DNA from: Progne subis subis
Taxonomy: Eukaryota; Chordata; Aves; Passeriformes; Hirundinidae
Length of the DNA: 64,000 nt
NCBI GenBank assembly: GCA_022316685.1
Contig: JAKJHU010001532.1
Span: 53,668 to 117,667, forward strand
Reading direction: 5' to 3'
The notes below the pieces were generated by a model. The model searched no databases. It worked only from the letters and a program-made list of their open reading frames with translations, and was not told the origin of the DNA. Positions within the stretch are counted from its first letter, which is position 1. Every line of letters starts with the position of its first letter. The translations under genes and the position numbers were made by a program. Below are positions 9,434-20,522 of this stretch, piece after piece.

Positions 9434-11136
9434 TTATGGCAACCATTTTAGGCCCGTGGGGGTGGACACACAAGCGTATCCATGACCCCACATGACCAAA
9501 TCGTGAGGTCCCTCTGTCCTTCCAGTCTCAGGGTCCCGGACCATGACCAACAGCCTCTCTTTGATGTTTAGTTGTGGGTTTGCCCCGAAATGGCAAACGA
9601 TTGGAGGGTTCAAAAATTCAAAAGTGCAATTTAAAAAATTCATGGTGAATAGAGCCCTGGCCAATTGAGTCTGTGGTGTTTCTATTTTTAAAACCTGTTG
9701 TTGTTGGTTGAGGACCCTTTTGATTTCATGGTGGGTCCTCTCCACCACGGCTTGGCCTGTCGGGGAATGGGGGATGCCGGTCTTATGTCCCACTCCCCAT
9801 TGTTGCAGGAAGCTGCTGAACTCCCTGGAGTGGTACGCTGGGCCATTATCTGTCTTTAACTCCCTTGGGATGCCCATGAAGGAGAAAGTCTGGATGAGGT
9901 GTTTTATTACATCCGAGGTCTTCTCCCCTGTGTGAGTGGAAGCGAAGACTGCACCGGAGAAGGTGTCCACTGAGACGTGCACATATTTAGATCTGCCGAA
10001 TTGGGGGATATGTGTCACATCAGTCTGCCACACCTCACAGCTCTTAAGGCCTCCGGGGTTTACTCCCGCACTCAAGGTGGGAAGTGCATGCTGGTTGCAG
10101 GAGGGACACGTAGCCACAATTGCCTTAGCCTGTTCCCGGGTGATGCGAAACTGGCGAACAAGGCCAGGCCCGTTCTGATGGTGAAGCTGATGGCTGAGCT
10201 TTGCCTGCTCAAAAATGCTTGGCAATGGGGCCATCGCTGCAGGAGCAGCAAGAGCATCAGCTCTTCTGTTTCCCTCAGCAATGAACCCCGGCAAATCAGT
10301 ATGTGATCTTGTATGCATCACAAAGAATGGCTGCTTCCTATGGGAGACAAGTTTGACAAGCTTAGAGAGCAGCTCAAACAGTGTGGTGTTAGACACTTCT
10401 TGCAGTATGGCCTGATCCGCTCTGGATACCACTCCTGCCACATAAGTGGAATCTGTCACTAAATTGAAGGGTTCGGGGAACCATTCGAAGGCCCTGACGA
10501 CAGCGGCCAACTCAGCAACTTGAGGTGATCCCTCCACCTCAGCAACATTTGCCTCCCACTGCTGAGTCTGAGGGTCCTTCCAAGTCATGACTGACTTGTG
10601 GGACCTTCCGGACGCGTCAGTGAAAACTGTCAAGGCCTCTAAAGGCTTCCTACTCCGAACACTTTTCAAAATTATTGTGAATTTGGCATCCTGATTAAAA
10701 ATTTTGTGGGCTGGCCAATGAATTGAGATTTGTCCGGTGAAGGAATCCAGAGCAAACTGCAGTGCTTCATTTTCCTGAAGCAGGTGTTCTAACATTGCCT
10801 TTGTAATTTGGCCCGATCTTAATCCAATTGGAATGTGAATGCATTCGAAATCACATCCGGCAAATTCCCTGATCCGGACTCTAGCCTTTCGGATCAGTTC
10901 AGCCACCAGTTCCTGTGGACGTGTCATTCTCTTGGACCTTTGACGACTGAGAAAGACCCATTCTATGATTAAGAGCAGGTCTTCTGTGCCCTGGTCCTTT
11001 TTGATGGTGTTCCTCCATTGGAAAATGACCCCGTGGAGGTGTGGCAATTTTCCCATTATCATGAATTTGAAAGGCAGGTCTGGATCACACCGGTGAGCCT
11101 TCCGAGTGGACATAAGATGCTGTACCTTTTCCAGCG
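9434..11136 (-). pseudogene. pol: Class II pol: RT connection, RNase H and integrase
   Basis: A 559-residue open frame from the ATG at 11113, extended in frame to about 11136. In order: RT connection (about 1-155); RNase H with D166 (FTDASG), E201 (VAELAAV), D221 (VTDSTYV) and D286 (RRADAL); integrase with a zinc finger (HQL..H and CPSC, about 308-339); then D365 (WQTDVTH), D422 (KTDNGPAY) and E458 (VVERTHHE), a correct DD35E spacing; and a C-terminal domain ending TGLKWLP. This resembles beta/ERVK-type pol. Gag, protease and the RT palm are missing: at about 11136 the sequence switches abruptly to ERVL integrase. It is classed as a fragment although the frame itself is intact. Env lies downstream on the same strand with a 150-base gap. 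Confidence 0.9.
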
Positions 11137-14100
11137 CGTTCTTTGCTTTTCAAGGCCCAGGATGGTGTTCAGGGCAGTAACGTGAGGCACAGGGTAGGTC
11201 TCCAACCATCCAGTGGTGGCTTCCACCATAGTCAGCACGTAGTGCTTGCCTTGGCGGGTCTGGGGAAGGGTGATGTAGTCAATCTGCCAGGCCTCCCCAT
11301 ACTTATACTTGGACTATCGCCCGCCATACTATAATGGCTTCACCCGTTTGGCCTGCTTGATTGCAGCACACGTCTCACAGTCATGGATAACCTGAGAAAT
11401 ACTGTCCATGGTTAGATCCACCCCTCGGTCTTGTGCCCACATATAGGTGGCATCTCTGCCCTGATGACCTGAGGCATCATGAGCCCATCAAGCTAGGAAC
11501 AACTCTCCCTTGTGTTGCCAATCTAAGTCTATCTTTGACACCTCTATCTTTGCAGCTTGATCTACCTGCTCATTGTTCTGGTGCTCCTCATTAGCCCGAC
11601 TCTTGGGGACATGGGCATCTACATGGTGGACTTTCACAGGTAGCTTCTCTACCCGAGTGGCAATGTCTTTCCACCCATCTGCAGCCCAGACTGGTTTTCC
11701 CCTATGCTGCCAATTGGCCTTTTTCCACCTGTCCAGCCAACCCCACAGAGCATTGGACACCATCCACGAACTAGTGTAGAGGTAGAGCTTTGGCCATTTC
11801 TCTCTTTCAGCAATGTCCAGGGCCAATTGAACAGCTTTGAGTTGGCTTGACCCCCCTTCTCCTTCAGTAGCTCCTGCAACCTGCCATGTGGGGCTCCATA
11901 TGGCTGCTTTCAACTTCCAGTTCATCCCTATGATACGACAGGAACCGTCAGTGAAAAGAGCATAGTGTGTTTCTTCTGCTGGCAGTTAGTTGTACAGTGG
12001 AGCTTCTTCAGCACGTGTCACTTGCTCTTGTTCCTCTTTGTCTATGAGACCAGAGTTTTCACCTTTGGGCCAGTTTGTAATTATCTCCAAATCCCAGGGT
12101 GATTTGGGTTTCCAATATGGCTGAGCTGTGTAATGAGAGCAATCCACTTACTCCATGTGGCGTCAGTGGCGTGGTGGGTAGATGGAACCTCTGCTTTGGA
12201 CATCCACCCCAGCACCGGTAGTCGGGGTGCCAGAAGAAGTTGTGTTTCAGTGCCTATTACCTCTGAGGCAGCTTGGACTCCTTCATAGGTGGCTAAAATT
12301 TCCTTCTCTCTTGGAGTGTAGTTGGCTTCAGACCCTCTGTAACTTTGACTCCAGAATCCCAGCGGTTGGCCTCAAGTCTCCCCAGGCACCTTCTGCCCAA
12401 GGCTCCAGGACAGACCATGACTCCCAGCTGCAGAGTAGAGCACATTCTTCACCTCTGGTCCTGTCCTGATTGGGCCAAGGGCTACTGCATGAGCCATCTC
12501 CTCCTTGATCTGGGCAAAGGCTTGTTGCTGTTCAGGGCCCCAGTGGAAATCGTTCTTCTTGCGGGTGACCAGGTAGAGAGGGCTCACAATCTGGCTGTAC
12601 TCAGGAAAATGCATTCTCCAAAAGCCTATGGCCCCTAAGAAAGCTTGTATTTCCTTCTTGTTGATTGGTGGAGACATTGCTGTGATCTTGTTCATGACAT
12701 CGGTGGGAATTTGAAACTGTCCATCTTGTCACTTTCCTCCCAGGATCTGAGTCTCTCGAGCAGGTCCCTTAACTTTGCTCTTCTTGAGAGCAAAACCGGC
12801 TTTCAGGAGAATCTGGATGATCTTCTCTCCTTTCTCAAACACTTTTGCTGTAGTGTTCCCCCACACAATAATGCCATCGATGTACTGCCGATGTTCTGGA
12901 GCCTCACCCTTTTCCAGTGCAGTCTGAATCAGTCCATGGCAGATGGTAGGACTGTGCTTCCACCCCTGAGGCAGTCAGTTCCAGGTGTACTGCACTCCCC
13001 TCCACGCGAAAGTAAACTGAGGCCTGCATTCTGCTGCCACAGGAATGGAGAGAAATGCATTGGTGTCATGGGTTGGCACAGTTTTGTTTCTAGTTATGAA
13101 GAAATGTGGAATGTATTTCCTGGTCAGGACCTGGGAATTGCTTTAGAAAGGACAGGGACATATCAGAAGGTTAGTTGGAATATTGGCATCTGTTTGAACA
13201 CCAAAAATGTCAATTGCGACTTTGGGAAGTACCCATATAAAAACACCTGATTTCCTGCGGGTCAGCCCCTTTTTCCTTTGGCCAGAGAGAGAAAGGTAAC
13301 ATCACGTGGCAGCTGGGGGTTGGCCAGGCTGCCGGGGATGGGCTTATCTGGGCCTAGAGGAGCGGCCCTAGCTGGGCTGTGCCTCCAGGCTCCATCTGCT
13401 GCCAGCAAGGGGGGCCAGCTACAGGCCTGGCTGGGCCAGGGCCCGGCTTTATTTAAACTGAAGGATGGGCAAAAAAAGCATTTATAATTCTACCTGTTTG
13501 TTTTTTTTTTTTATTCCGGACTGCCCGGGTCCTCTGATGTCTGATCTTTCTGCGTGAGTTCTTCCCCTTCCCCTCACCAGCCCAGCCTTGAAAACCTTAA
13601 CACCATGAGCTGCAGTGAGAGAGAAAAACACTCTGGGCAGATTTAACGCTTTCCTGGCAACATGAAGCATCCAAGGCCTAAACCTTCCCTGAGAAAAAAA
13701 AAAAAAGGACAGAGTGAACATAGAGAAAAAACAGCAGGAAGTCAGTGGAGCAAGAGTGAAAAGACTGTTGGTACAGGGGGTTGAGGAGTTTTTCATTCCA
13801 TCCTTATTGAGCCACGGAAATTAACTCTATATTTAGATTATCCCTTTAAATCATGGGAAATATATGCATTTGGGGATATGGTTGTTTAGATTTGTGTGTA
13901 GATTTGAGTAAAGGTGTTTGTGATGGACTAAGTGATATTAATCCCATAAGATGCTTGAACAGGGATAGAGATGAGAAGCCCTCTGAGCTAGTGAAGGAAT
14001 GAGAAGATATCTCTGAGCCTTGAGATGAAGAATCCTTTGCCTTTGGAGTTATTCATCTTTAAAAGCTGACACCCAAATATGCAAAAGTCTAAGACCCATG

Positions 14101-15660
14101 ACCCATAAGCAGCTTGGGAAACTGCTAATGGGAGGGGTCATGAAAGCAGGTTTTCCCAGGTGGCTGTTTTTGTAACAGTTAAAAAACCCACAAGAAAACT
14201 CTTTCTCAGTTGTCAGTGGGATCCATGACTCTAAGAGAGACTCTTCTCCTAAAGAATTGAATAAAGTTTTTTTTTTTTAAAGGTGAAACTTACAGAAAAT
14301 TACAAGTTTTGTCTCTTTATGCTGTTTTGTAGGAAAGTTAACAGGTTGTACGGGGAGGGAAGAGTGTTTTTGGAGTTTCATTCTGTTTTGTTTTAGTTTT
14401 TTTCCCCCAACTTTCTTTTGCCATTCTTTTAGTGTGTGTTAATAAAACTATTTGCTTATTTTTAAGCTTGAGCCTGCTTTGCTTTTCTCCTAATCTCTCT
14501 CCCACAGAAAAAGAATAAACACTAAGACCACTACACTAAATTTAGCAACCAGAATTTGGCAAACGTGAAACCACTACATTTGGCAATGTCAGTAGTGACA
14601 TATCATTTTGCTACCTTGGACTCCCACTTGTACTGGAGCTCTAACATGTCTGGCACAGCAGCACTCAGCGGTGGAGTCACCTCATTCAAAGCACAGTAGT
14701 CTACCGTCAATCTCCATTCTCCTTCAGATTTGCACACAGGCTATATGGGGCTGTTGAAGGGTGAGTGTGTTTTTTGGGCCACCCCTTGGCTCTCTAGCTC
14801 ACAGATCATCTTGTGGATGGGAATCACAGCATCTCAAGTTGTTCTGTACTGTCAGCGATGCACTGTTAAAGTGGCTATTGGCACTCGTTGCTCTTCCCCT
14901 TTCAGAAATCCTACTGCAGATGGGTTCTCTGATAGTCCAGGCAAGGTGTTCAATTGTTTACCACACTCTGTCTCTACAGCCGCTATCCCAAACACCCACC
15001 TTAATCCCTTTGGGTCTTTGAAATACCCATTTAGGAGGAAGTCTATGCCCAAAATGCATGGGGCCGCTGGGCCAGTCACAATAGGGTGTTTCTTCCACTC
15101 ATTTCCAGTCAGGCTCACATCAGCTTTCACCAAAGTCAAATCTTCTGAACCCCCTGTCACACCTGCAACAAAAAGAGATTCTGCCCCTACATATCTTGAT
15201 GGGATTAATGTGCACTGCGCACCAGTGTCGACCAAGGCCTTATATTTCTGTGGTTCTGATGTGCCAGGCCAATGAATTCACACAGTCCAAAGGACACGGT
15301 TTTCCCTAGCCTCTACCTGGCTAGAGGAAGGGCCTCTCTAAGCCTGGTTATCCTTCTTTCCCTGGGTAACTGGAGCTGCTTCCTTTTTGGTGGAACTTCC
15401 TCTCTTAGTCTTGCTGTCCTCCAATTCACGCAGCCGTTGTGCCAGAGCACCAGTAGATTTTCCATCCCATCTCCTCATGTTTTCTCCACAATCAAGCAGG
15501 AAGGACCACAGCTCAGCTTGTGGGGTGCACCTTTTCACTCTATTTGGGGGATGTCTGCATTTGGTGCCAGAACCTCTGATCTGTACTGCAGAGACTTGGA
15601 GAAAGCCCTCTTTAAACTCCTCTCTGAATTTCTTGTGATTTTCCTCTGTAGCAGAGTGTC
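11137..15660 (-). pseudogene. Decayed ERVL gag-pol (ERVL-2)
   Basis: Minus-strand relative of ERVL-D. From high to low coordinate: gag C-terminus (15538-15338); protease with MVDTGAQCT (15235-14852); RT start (14.58-14.8 kb and 12.7-13.06 kb); RT and connection (12695-12372); RNase H (about 11.95-11.5 kb, where the catalytic YTDSW is changed to YTSSW); integrase zinc finger and core start (11.5-11.14 kb). Stops and frameshifts separate the pieces, and solo LTR-E (13064-14578) splits the RT. The integrase is cut in its core at 11137, where the class II pol begins; the upper end is cut at about 15660 before LTR-B. No LTR of its own remains. Confidence 0.85.
13064..14578 (+). mobile_element. LTR-E, 1.5-kb solo LTR with 5-bp target duplication
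   Basis: A 1515-bp TG...CA element (TGTCATGGG...CCACTACA) inserted in the RT of ERVL-2. Flanks are ATTGG (13059-13063) and TTTGG (14579-14583), one mismatch. Removing it restores alignment to ERVL-D without a gap. AATAAA sites lie near 14264 and 14442 on the + strand. A second full copy lies at 42633-44120 with a perfect 5-bp duplication, and a piece at 27690-27948. It is unusually long for a bird LTR; small open frames in it are not supported as genes. Confidence 0.88.
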
Positions 15661-15675
15661 TTTTAGGTGTGGAGC

Positions 15676-16334
15676 TGTCCTAGGGTGACTTTATGATGCT
15701 TGTATCCCCAATCGTCTGTTCTGTTTGCACTGTATATTAAGTTCTATGCCTTTAAGACAAGTTCTAAGAGCAAGGAGAAGTGCAGAGTTTGTTTTAAAAA
15801 AACTGCCTAACTCCAACACATTCCTCTCCCGACGGGGTGTTCAGCAGAGGCTTGGAGAGACTGCAGGACAGAGATCTTTTTGCTTTTAGTTAGTTTCAGC
15901 TAGCTAGGGCAGAGAAGTTCCCTGGACTGTTTTTTCCTTTTTTCTTAGAACTATTTAAACCTGCTCTGGACTTAAAAACCCAGGGGAGCACTGGGGGCTT
16001 GCACCTGCAGCCCACTGAGGCCTGGACCTCAGCATTTTCCAGTAGCACCAGAGGGACTGGGGCTGATGAGACAGAGAGTGAGACGAGCTGAGCTACACCC
16101 ACAGCAAGAACTTTCTCAATTTACCATCTCACTCCAAAATGAGACATTTTATTGTTTCATATTATTCATTCTTTATACTTGTATGCACTTTGTTTGTTAA
16201 GTAAAATAGTTTTTTCCGCTTTTCTCCAAAGAAGTTTTTTACCGGACCGGTTAGAGGGAGGGACCATTTAGGTTTGCTTCCCAGAGGGATCCCATTCAGG
16301 GGTTTTCTCCCAAATTTGTCTCTAAACCAGGACA
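15676..16334 (+). mobile_element. LTR-B, 5' LTR of a plus-strand ERVL (ERVL-3)
   Basis: A 659-bp LTR starting TGTCCTAGGGTGAC and ending AACCAGGACA. A primer-binding-site-like sequence follows after 13 bases, then gag-related sequence, so it is the 5' LTR of a plus-strand element. It lies against the truncated gag of the oppositely oriented ERVL-2. Confidence 0.8.
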
Positions 16335-16347
16335 ATACATTTTTTAT

Positions 16348-16365
16348 TGGTGCTCAGCGTGGGGC
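16348..16365 (+). other. Primer-binding site of ERVL-3
   Basis: TGGTGCTCAGCGTGGGGC sits 13 bases after the LTR. It parallels TGGCGCCCAAAACGTGGGGC in ERVL-D. The 12-13-base spacer (ATACATTTTTTAT) recurs before the ERVL-H site, so it is a family feature. I cannot assign the tRNA with confidence; the first bases resemble tRNA-Lys-type sites. Confidence 0.5.
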
Positions 16366-17624
16366 TAGAGAGAGTAAAAAAAACTTATATTATTAATTGC
16401 ATTTTAGTTGTCCTTTGTGTAGGGATTAAACAGTCAGTAGCCATGTTACTCCTTGAATTCCTAATGACTCTTAGAATACAGTCCTTTCTGTGTTTCTGTT
16501 CCCTAGGCTTTTTTGAGGTTTTAATACCTTTCTGATCCCTAAGTTTGTTTTCTTATCCAGAAATAACTCCAATGTTATCCCTAACATATAGCTTTTACAC
16601 TAAGAATGCACAAATTAAAATAGCTGTTTTGTTAGGCTCAGTAATTACGATTTACAAGAAGCTTATAAAAATACTAAAGTTTGTGCCAAGTATGTTCAGT
16701 TTATAGTTTTTTCATCCTACCCTGCGTCCTAGTTCCAGCAGCATATTTTAAAGATTTATCAATAATTACACCCAGTTTGTTAGAGGAGGAGTAGGGGATG
16801 AGGCTTTTCAACCTCTCCTTTCCTTCTTCTCTTTTAAGTCAGTTACATCACTTTTAAAAAAATGTTCAGGGTCCCCTGAATATTAAAAACACCACCTTCC
16901 TAGTATTTCAGCTGGTGACCTTCTTCTATATAGTTTGTAGCTTTTCTAGAATGAGTCTCATATTACTAAATACTGTAAGGCAGCAAATAAAGGCAGGGGA
17001 GCAGGGAGATAAATCAATCACTCAAGGTGCAGGCAACCCCACAGCTACTCAGGTTGCAGCTAAACCAGACAGTGAGGCTAAGACACCAGCAGTTGCTACA
17101 GTAAAAAAGAAAAAGAAGCACATGCACAAAACCGATCAACCAGTAGACAATAATTCAAGTAAAAGATCCTCAATGCCTCCTGACACCAAATCAAGAACCA
17201 AACCAACTAATACACAATCAAAAACTGAAGCAACTAATAATACACAATCAAAAAACAAACCAACTAATACAAAATCAAAAACCCAACCAACTGACACAAA
17301 ATCAAAAGCCCAACCAACTGGCACAAAATCTAAAGCACAACCAACTAGTACAAGATCAAAAACCCAATCAACTTACACAAGATCAGGAGCCCAACCAACT
17401 ACTACAAGATCAATAAATACTATTAAGTCCTTTTCCCTAAAAGACCTTCGTGGCCTAAGAAAGAATTACACTCAACAACCTTGTAAATCTATAATTAATT
17501 AGTTTGTCCATCTTTAAGATGCTGCAGGCGAGGCTACAATACTAGATAGCACTAAAGCAAAGCATTTAAGATCCCTGTCACATAATCCAGTTATCAACCA
17601 AAAAATAATAAGGGAGGCTCACCC
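16366..17624 (+). pseudogene. gag: ERVL-3 leader and gag, A-rich, cut by assembly gap
   Basis: A frame from 16915 to 17502 (195 residues as read) holds a lysine-rich, low-complexity part, nine-residue repeats, then FSLKDLRGLRKNY..QPCKSII. That tail matches the start of the ERVL capsid-like region (compare SLRNLQKDLARRG in ERVL-D). After a stop, similarity to the gag of ERVL-H continues (17550-17624, SHNPVINQKIIREAH). Lysine and asparagine codons are strikingly common, consistent with G-to-A change on this strand. The upstream 550 bases correspond in position to the pre-gag frame of ERVL-D but are full of stops. Confidence 0.7.
17185..17412 (+). repeat. 27-bp coding repeats in gag
   Basis: Imperfect nine-residue units of the form (K/R)SK(T/A)QPT.T, at least seven in a row, followed by partly degenerate copies. 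The reading frame is kept throughout. This is a basic Thr/Pro/Ser-rich linker in the N-terminal third of gag. No such repeat is seen in ERVL-D. Confidence 0.8.
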
Positions 17625-17724
17625 NNNNNNNNNNNNNNNNNNNNNNNNNNNNNNNNNNNNNNNNNNNNNNNNNNNNNNNNNNNNNNNNNNNNNNNNNNNN
17701 NNNNNNNNNNNNNNNNNNNNNNNN
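17625..17724. other. Assembly gap (100 N)
   Basis: One hundred N, a conventional placeholder for a gap of unknown size. The rest of ERVL-3 gag-pol and the 5' part of the inserted gamma-like provirus are probably hidden here. Confidence 0.95.
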
Positions 17725-18508
17725 CAAGTATAGGAATTACTCCTTGTTTAATCTCTAAAAATTTTCAATCACACCCATGACTATTGTATTCAAGTAACTA
17801 TTATACCGAAAATTACTTATCATCCAAAAGATTATGTCCTTGAACAGCACACAACCCCAGAACATCACCTCATGAGAAGAGAACCTTTCACCGCCCTGAC
17901 TATAGCAACTCTTCTAACTGTAGGAGGAGTAGGAGCTGAACAGGGATAACCTCATTAGTCAACCAACAGAAAGAATTTAGAGCACTAAGAATCTCTGTAG
18001 ATGAAGATTTAAGTAAAATAGAAAAAGCAATTGATGGGGTTAGTAAAATCAGTTAGATCACTGTCAGAAGTAGTATTACAAAATCGAAGGGGTTTAGATC
18101 TGCTGTTTTTACAACAAGGGGGGCTTTGTGTAGCACTAAAAGAGGAATGCTGTTCGTATGCGGATCACACAGGAGTAGTAATCAATACTATGAATGAACT
18201 AAGAAAGCAGATAGAACAGCGGAAAAGAGAGAGAAGCACATCAGAATTGGTATGAAAATTGGTTCAACCACTCTCCTTGGTTAACCACACTGCTTTCTAC
18301 TATTGCGGGGTCAGTAATTCTGTTAGCGCTCGGGCTTACCTTCGGACCATGTATATTAAATAAACTGATTACTATAGTGAAAAGCCGGCTGGAAGCGGCA
18401 CACCTTATGCTCCTTAGAACTAAGTATGACCTGATACCTGAAGAAGAAAATTTAGAAACTTCAGAGTTAGCTAGACAAGAACTGCAAAGATACAGTGAAC
18501 AAAAATAA
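17725..18508 (+). pseudogene. env: Gammaretrovirus-like env, TM subunit
   Basis: Membrane-fusion subunit of a class I ERV. Features in order: cleavage-zone RREPF, hydrophobic fusion peptide (LTIATLLTVGGVGA, about 17.9 kb) ended by a stop, a heptad stretch, the immunosuppressive-type [18 protein letters not shown], the CX6CC motif CVALKEECC (about 18.12-18.15 kb), a membrane anchor before GPCILN (about 18.28-18.35 kb), and a cytoplasmic tail ending at 18508. A stop after the fusion peptide, a shift before MGLVKS and another near 18230 leave three frames. SU is absent, lost in or beyond the assembly gap. The 3' LTR follows after a polypurine tract. Confidence 0.9.
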
Positions 18509-18516
18509 GTAAGAAC

Positions 18517-18533
18517 AAGAGAAATGGGGGAAT
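18517..18533 (+). other. Polypurine tract
   Basis: AAGAGAAATGGGGGAAT lies immediately before the LTR start. This is the expected position for plus-strand priming. Confidence 0.7.
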
Positions 18534-19012
18534 TGTGATAAACATAAACTGGTTTTGTTCACTGGAGGTTAAATAACTCAAGATAACAGGAAGTTACTAT
18601 GTTACTATCTAAGCTTATAGAAAAGCCATATGTAAACATGCTCTTGCTCAATCCTTTTTTTCTCTACTTGCTTAATCAGCTTTAAGTTTCAGGAACTCAA
18701 GCTTAGTTACCATATAAGGAAGAAGGCGACTAGGGGACACTAGAGGATGACTACCAGCCTTCATCCCTGCGACCACCGGGAGGCAGAAAAAGACCCCCTA
18801 GCAACACGCCGCACATGCGCAGAGTACTACAGGAAGGACACGTCAATCGGAGGAAGAAGCAAGATAAAAGAGGGACTGAAAACCTGCCCGAGCGCGGCAG
18901 TTGGTGGAGTGGAGACTCCCCTGTCGTCCAGCGCTGTATTTGCCTTTGCCTTGCTTGCTGCAATCTAATAAATTCTTATTGGAACTTTTCTTTGTGTCCA
19001 TAGTCTATTACA
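18534..19012 (+). mobile_element. 3' LTR of the gamma-like provirus
   Basis: A 479-bp LTR starting TGTGATAAAC and ending AGTCTATTACA. AATAAA is at 18967-18972, with an A/T-rich TATA-like box upstream. It is inserted in the integrase of ERVL-3, whose sequence resumes directly after the LTR. The 5' LTR is not in the assembled sequence, so the target duplication cannot be checked. Confidence 0.8.
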
Positions 19013-19255
19013 AGGAGTAGTCCAAATATAAACATGGGGAAGCCCAGCAGATTAATGATATTACACTACCCCAAACACACCAAAATAAACACTATGTACT
19101 CACAATAGTAAAAACCACCACAGGATAGATAAAGACCTATTCTGTGCCTCACACTATGGCCCATAACACCATTCTAAGCCTTAAAAAACAAGTTCTTTAG
19201 AAGCATAGTACCCCTAAAAAAATTAAATCAAACAATAGAACTCATTTCAAAAACA
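19013..19255 (+). pseudogene. ERVL-3 integrase fragment, G-to-A hypermutated
   Basis: Aligns codon by codon with the ERVL-D integrase core. Nearly every difference is G to A on this coding strand: tryptophan TGG became TAG at two places, GAG/GAA became AAG/AAA, GAC became AAC, GGC became AGC and ATG became ATA. About thirty such changes are visible in 240 bases, with very few others. Catalytic aspartates are among the residues changed (QIDY to QIND; SDN to SNN). The fragment ends where the duplicated block begins. Confidence 0.85.
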
Positions 19256-20076
19256 TAGCTTAGGGTGAGCAAAAACGCTTCCCCCCCAGAGTGCTCTGCA
19301 GCATGATGTTAATCTACCTCAGTGTTGCTTTTCCCATTGGCCCGTGGGCCTTGACCACCTCTATTGTTCATATATGTCCCCTGTTTGAGAAGGTTTCTCC
19401 TTTCCCTGTTGTCCTGGTTTAGGGCAAATTCAGAAGGAAACCTCCGAATAGGGTTCCTCTGGGAAACAAACCCAAATGGCTCCCCTACCCATCCCATATC
19501 GGTCTGGGGAAAAAAATCTCCTTATAGAAAAGTGGAAAAAACTATCTGTTGAAGAAAGTGCCCACAAGCATAAAGAATGAATAATATGAAGCAATAAAAC
19601 TTCTCACTGCTCTGAAGAGAGATGGCAAACTCTGAAAGTCCTTGCAGATGTAGCTCGGCTCGCTCAGTCTCTTATCAGTCCCCTCCGGCGCTGGAAAATG
19701 CCGTCCTGGGCCCCGGTGGGCCACAGGTGTGAGCTCCCAGTGCTCTTCTGGGTTTTTCAGTCCAGGACAGGTTTAAACAGTCGCAAGAAAAAAAAAAAAA
19801 AAAAACAAACCCAAAAACAATCCAGGGAGCCTCTCTGCCTCTTCTAGCTAAAACTAAGTAAAAGCACAGGAGACCTCTGTCCCACCGTCTGTCCATGCTT
19901 CAGACGAACACAGTCCAAAAGCTAGAATGCAGAGGAAGGAGCAAATTTCTGAAAACAAACTGCGTGCTTCTCCTTCTCCCTACTTCGCTCTCATAACCAG
20001 TCTTAAAGGTGCAGAACTCAATATTCAGCACAGACAGAACAGACGTTTGGGGATACAAGCATCATAAAGTCACCCA
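19256..20076. repeat. Duplicated block, copy 2, with LTR-B at 19410-20076
   Basis: Second copy of 1884-2690, about 98 percent alike by eye. It contains about 155 bases of shared flank and a minus-strand LTR-B lacking only its first few bases, cut at about 20076. Differences are scattered substitutions plus length changes in the A-run near 19790. Confidence 0.75.
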
Positions 20077-20339
20077 AAGACACCTGTTTCCCCATTGGTT
20101 GTGGTATCGCTGATGGTCTGCCCCCATATCCCCTATAGGTCATTGCCCTTTGCCCTGCCCTCATACCTCCCCTGTATTCAGACCATTGGCTTCTGACCCC
20201 CATATTTAACCCTGGACATTCCTTTGATCTTGGTTTTTCTGTCACTGTACTCTTTGGTGTGCGTCTGCAAAATAAACCTTGCTGAAATTCTATACAGGAG
20301 ACCCTTCTCGCCTTCTTTTCTGAGCTAGTCATGGTGTGT
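20077..20339 (+). mobile_element. LTR fragment, plus strand, unassigned
   Basis: Contains CCCCATATTTAACC (TATA-like) and CAAAATAAACC (polyadenylation signal) about 90 bases apart in the + direction, followed by a T/C-rich U5-like stretch. The upstream edge is cut by LTR-B copy 2. No second copy was seen. Confidence 0.4.
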
Positions 20340-20501
20340 GTATGTGTGGACTTGAGTGACTGCTGGTGTGCCCCCCCAAGGAGCTTCTTGAGAAAAGATG
20401 CTTTTCTGGGACAGGTAGTGGCAGCCACCATCCATCTCCACGCTGCTACAGTGCGCCGTCAGTTCCGCTCGCTGCCCGTTGCCCCTGCACTGTGGTAGTT
20501 T

Positions 20502-20519
20502 CCCCAACAAGAGCCCCCA
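20502..20519 (-). other. Primer-binding site, tRNA-Pro type
   Basis: The minus strand reads TGGGGGCTCTTGTTGGGG three bases after the end of LTR-J. The first nine bases equal the start of the tRNA-Pro site used by many gammaretroviruses; the rest has diverged. About 160 bases of leader-like sequence follow on the minus strand (to about 20340). Confidence 0.6.
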
Positions 20520-20522
20520 AAT

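Noticed and set aside
13278..13487. Small Gly/Ala/Leu-rich frame in LTR-E
   Set aside because: The equivalent region of the second LTR-E copy (43.7-43.95 kb) does not keep the same frame.
17136..17324. Antisense valine-rich frame over the gag repeats
   Set aside because: It is the reverse of the Thr/Lys repeat; its regularity comes from the repeat itself.
17185..17412. CRISPR-like regular repeat
   Set aside because: There are no spacers of constant length, the units are directly adjacent and coding, and the genome is vertebrate.
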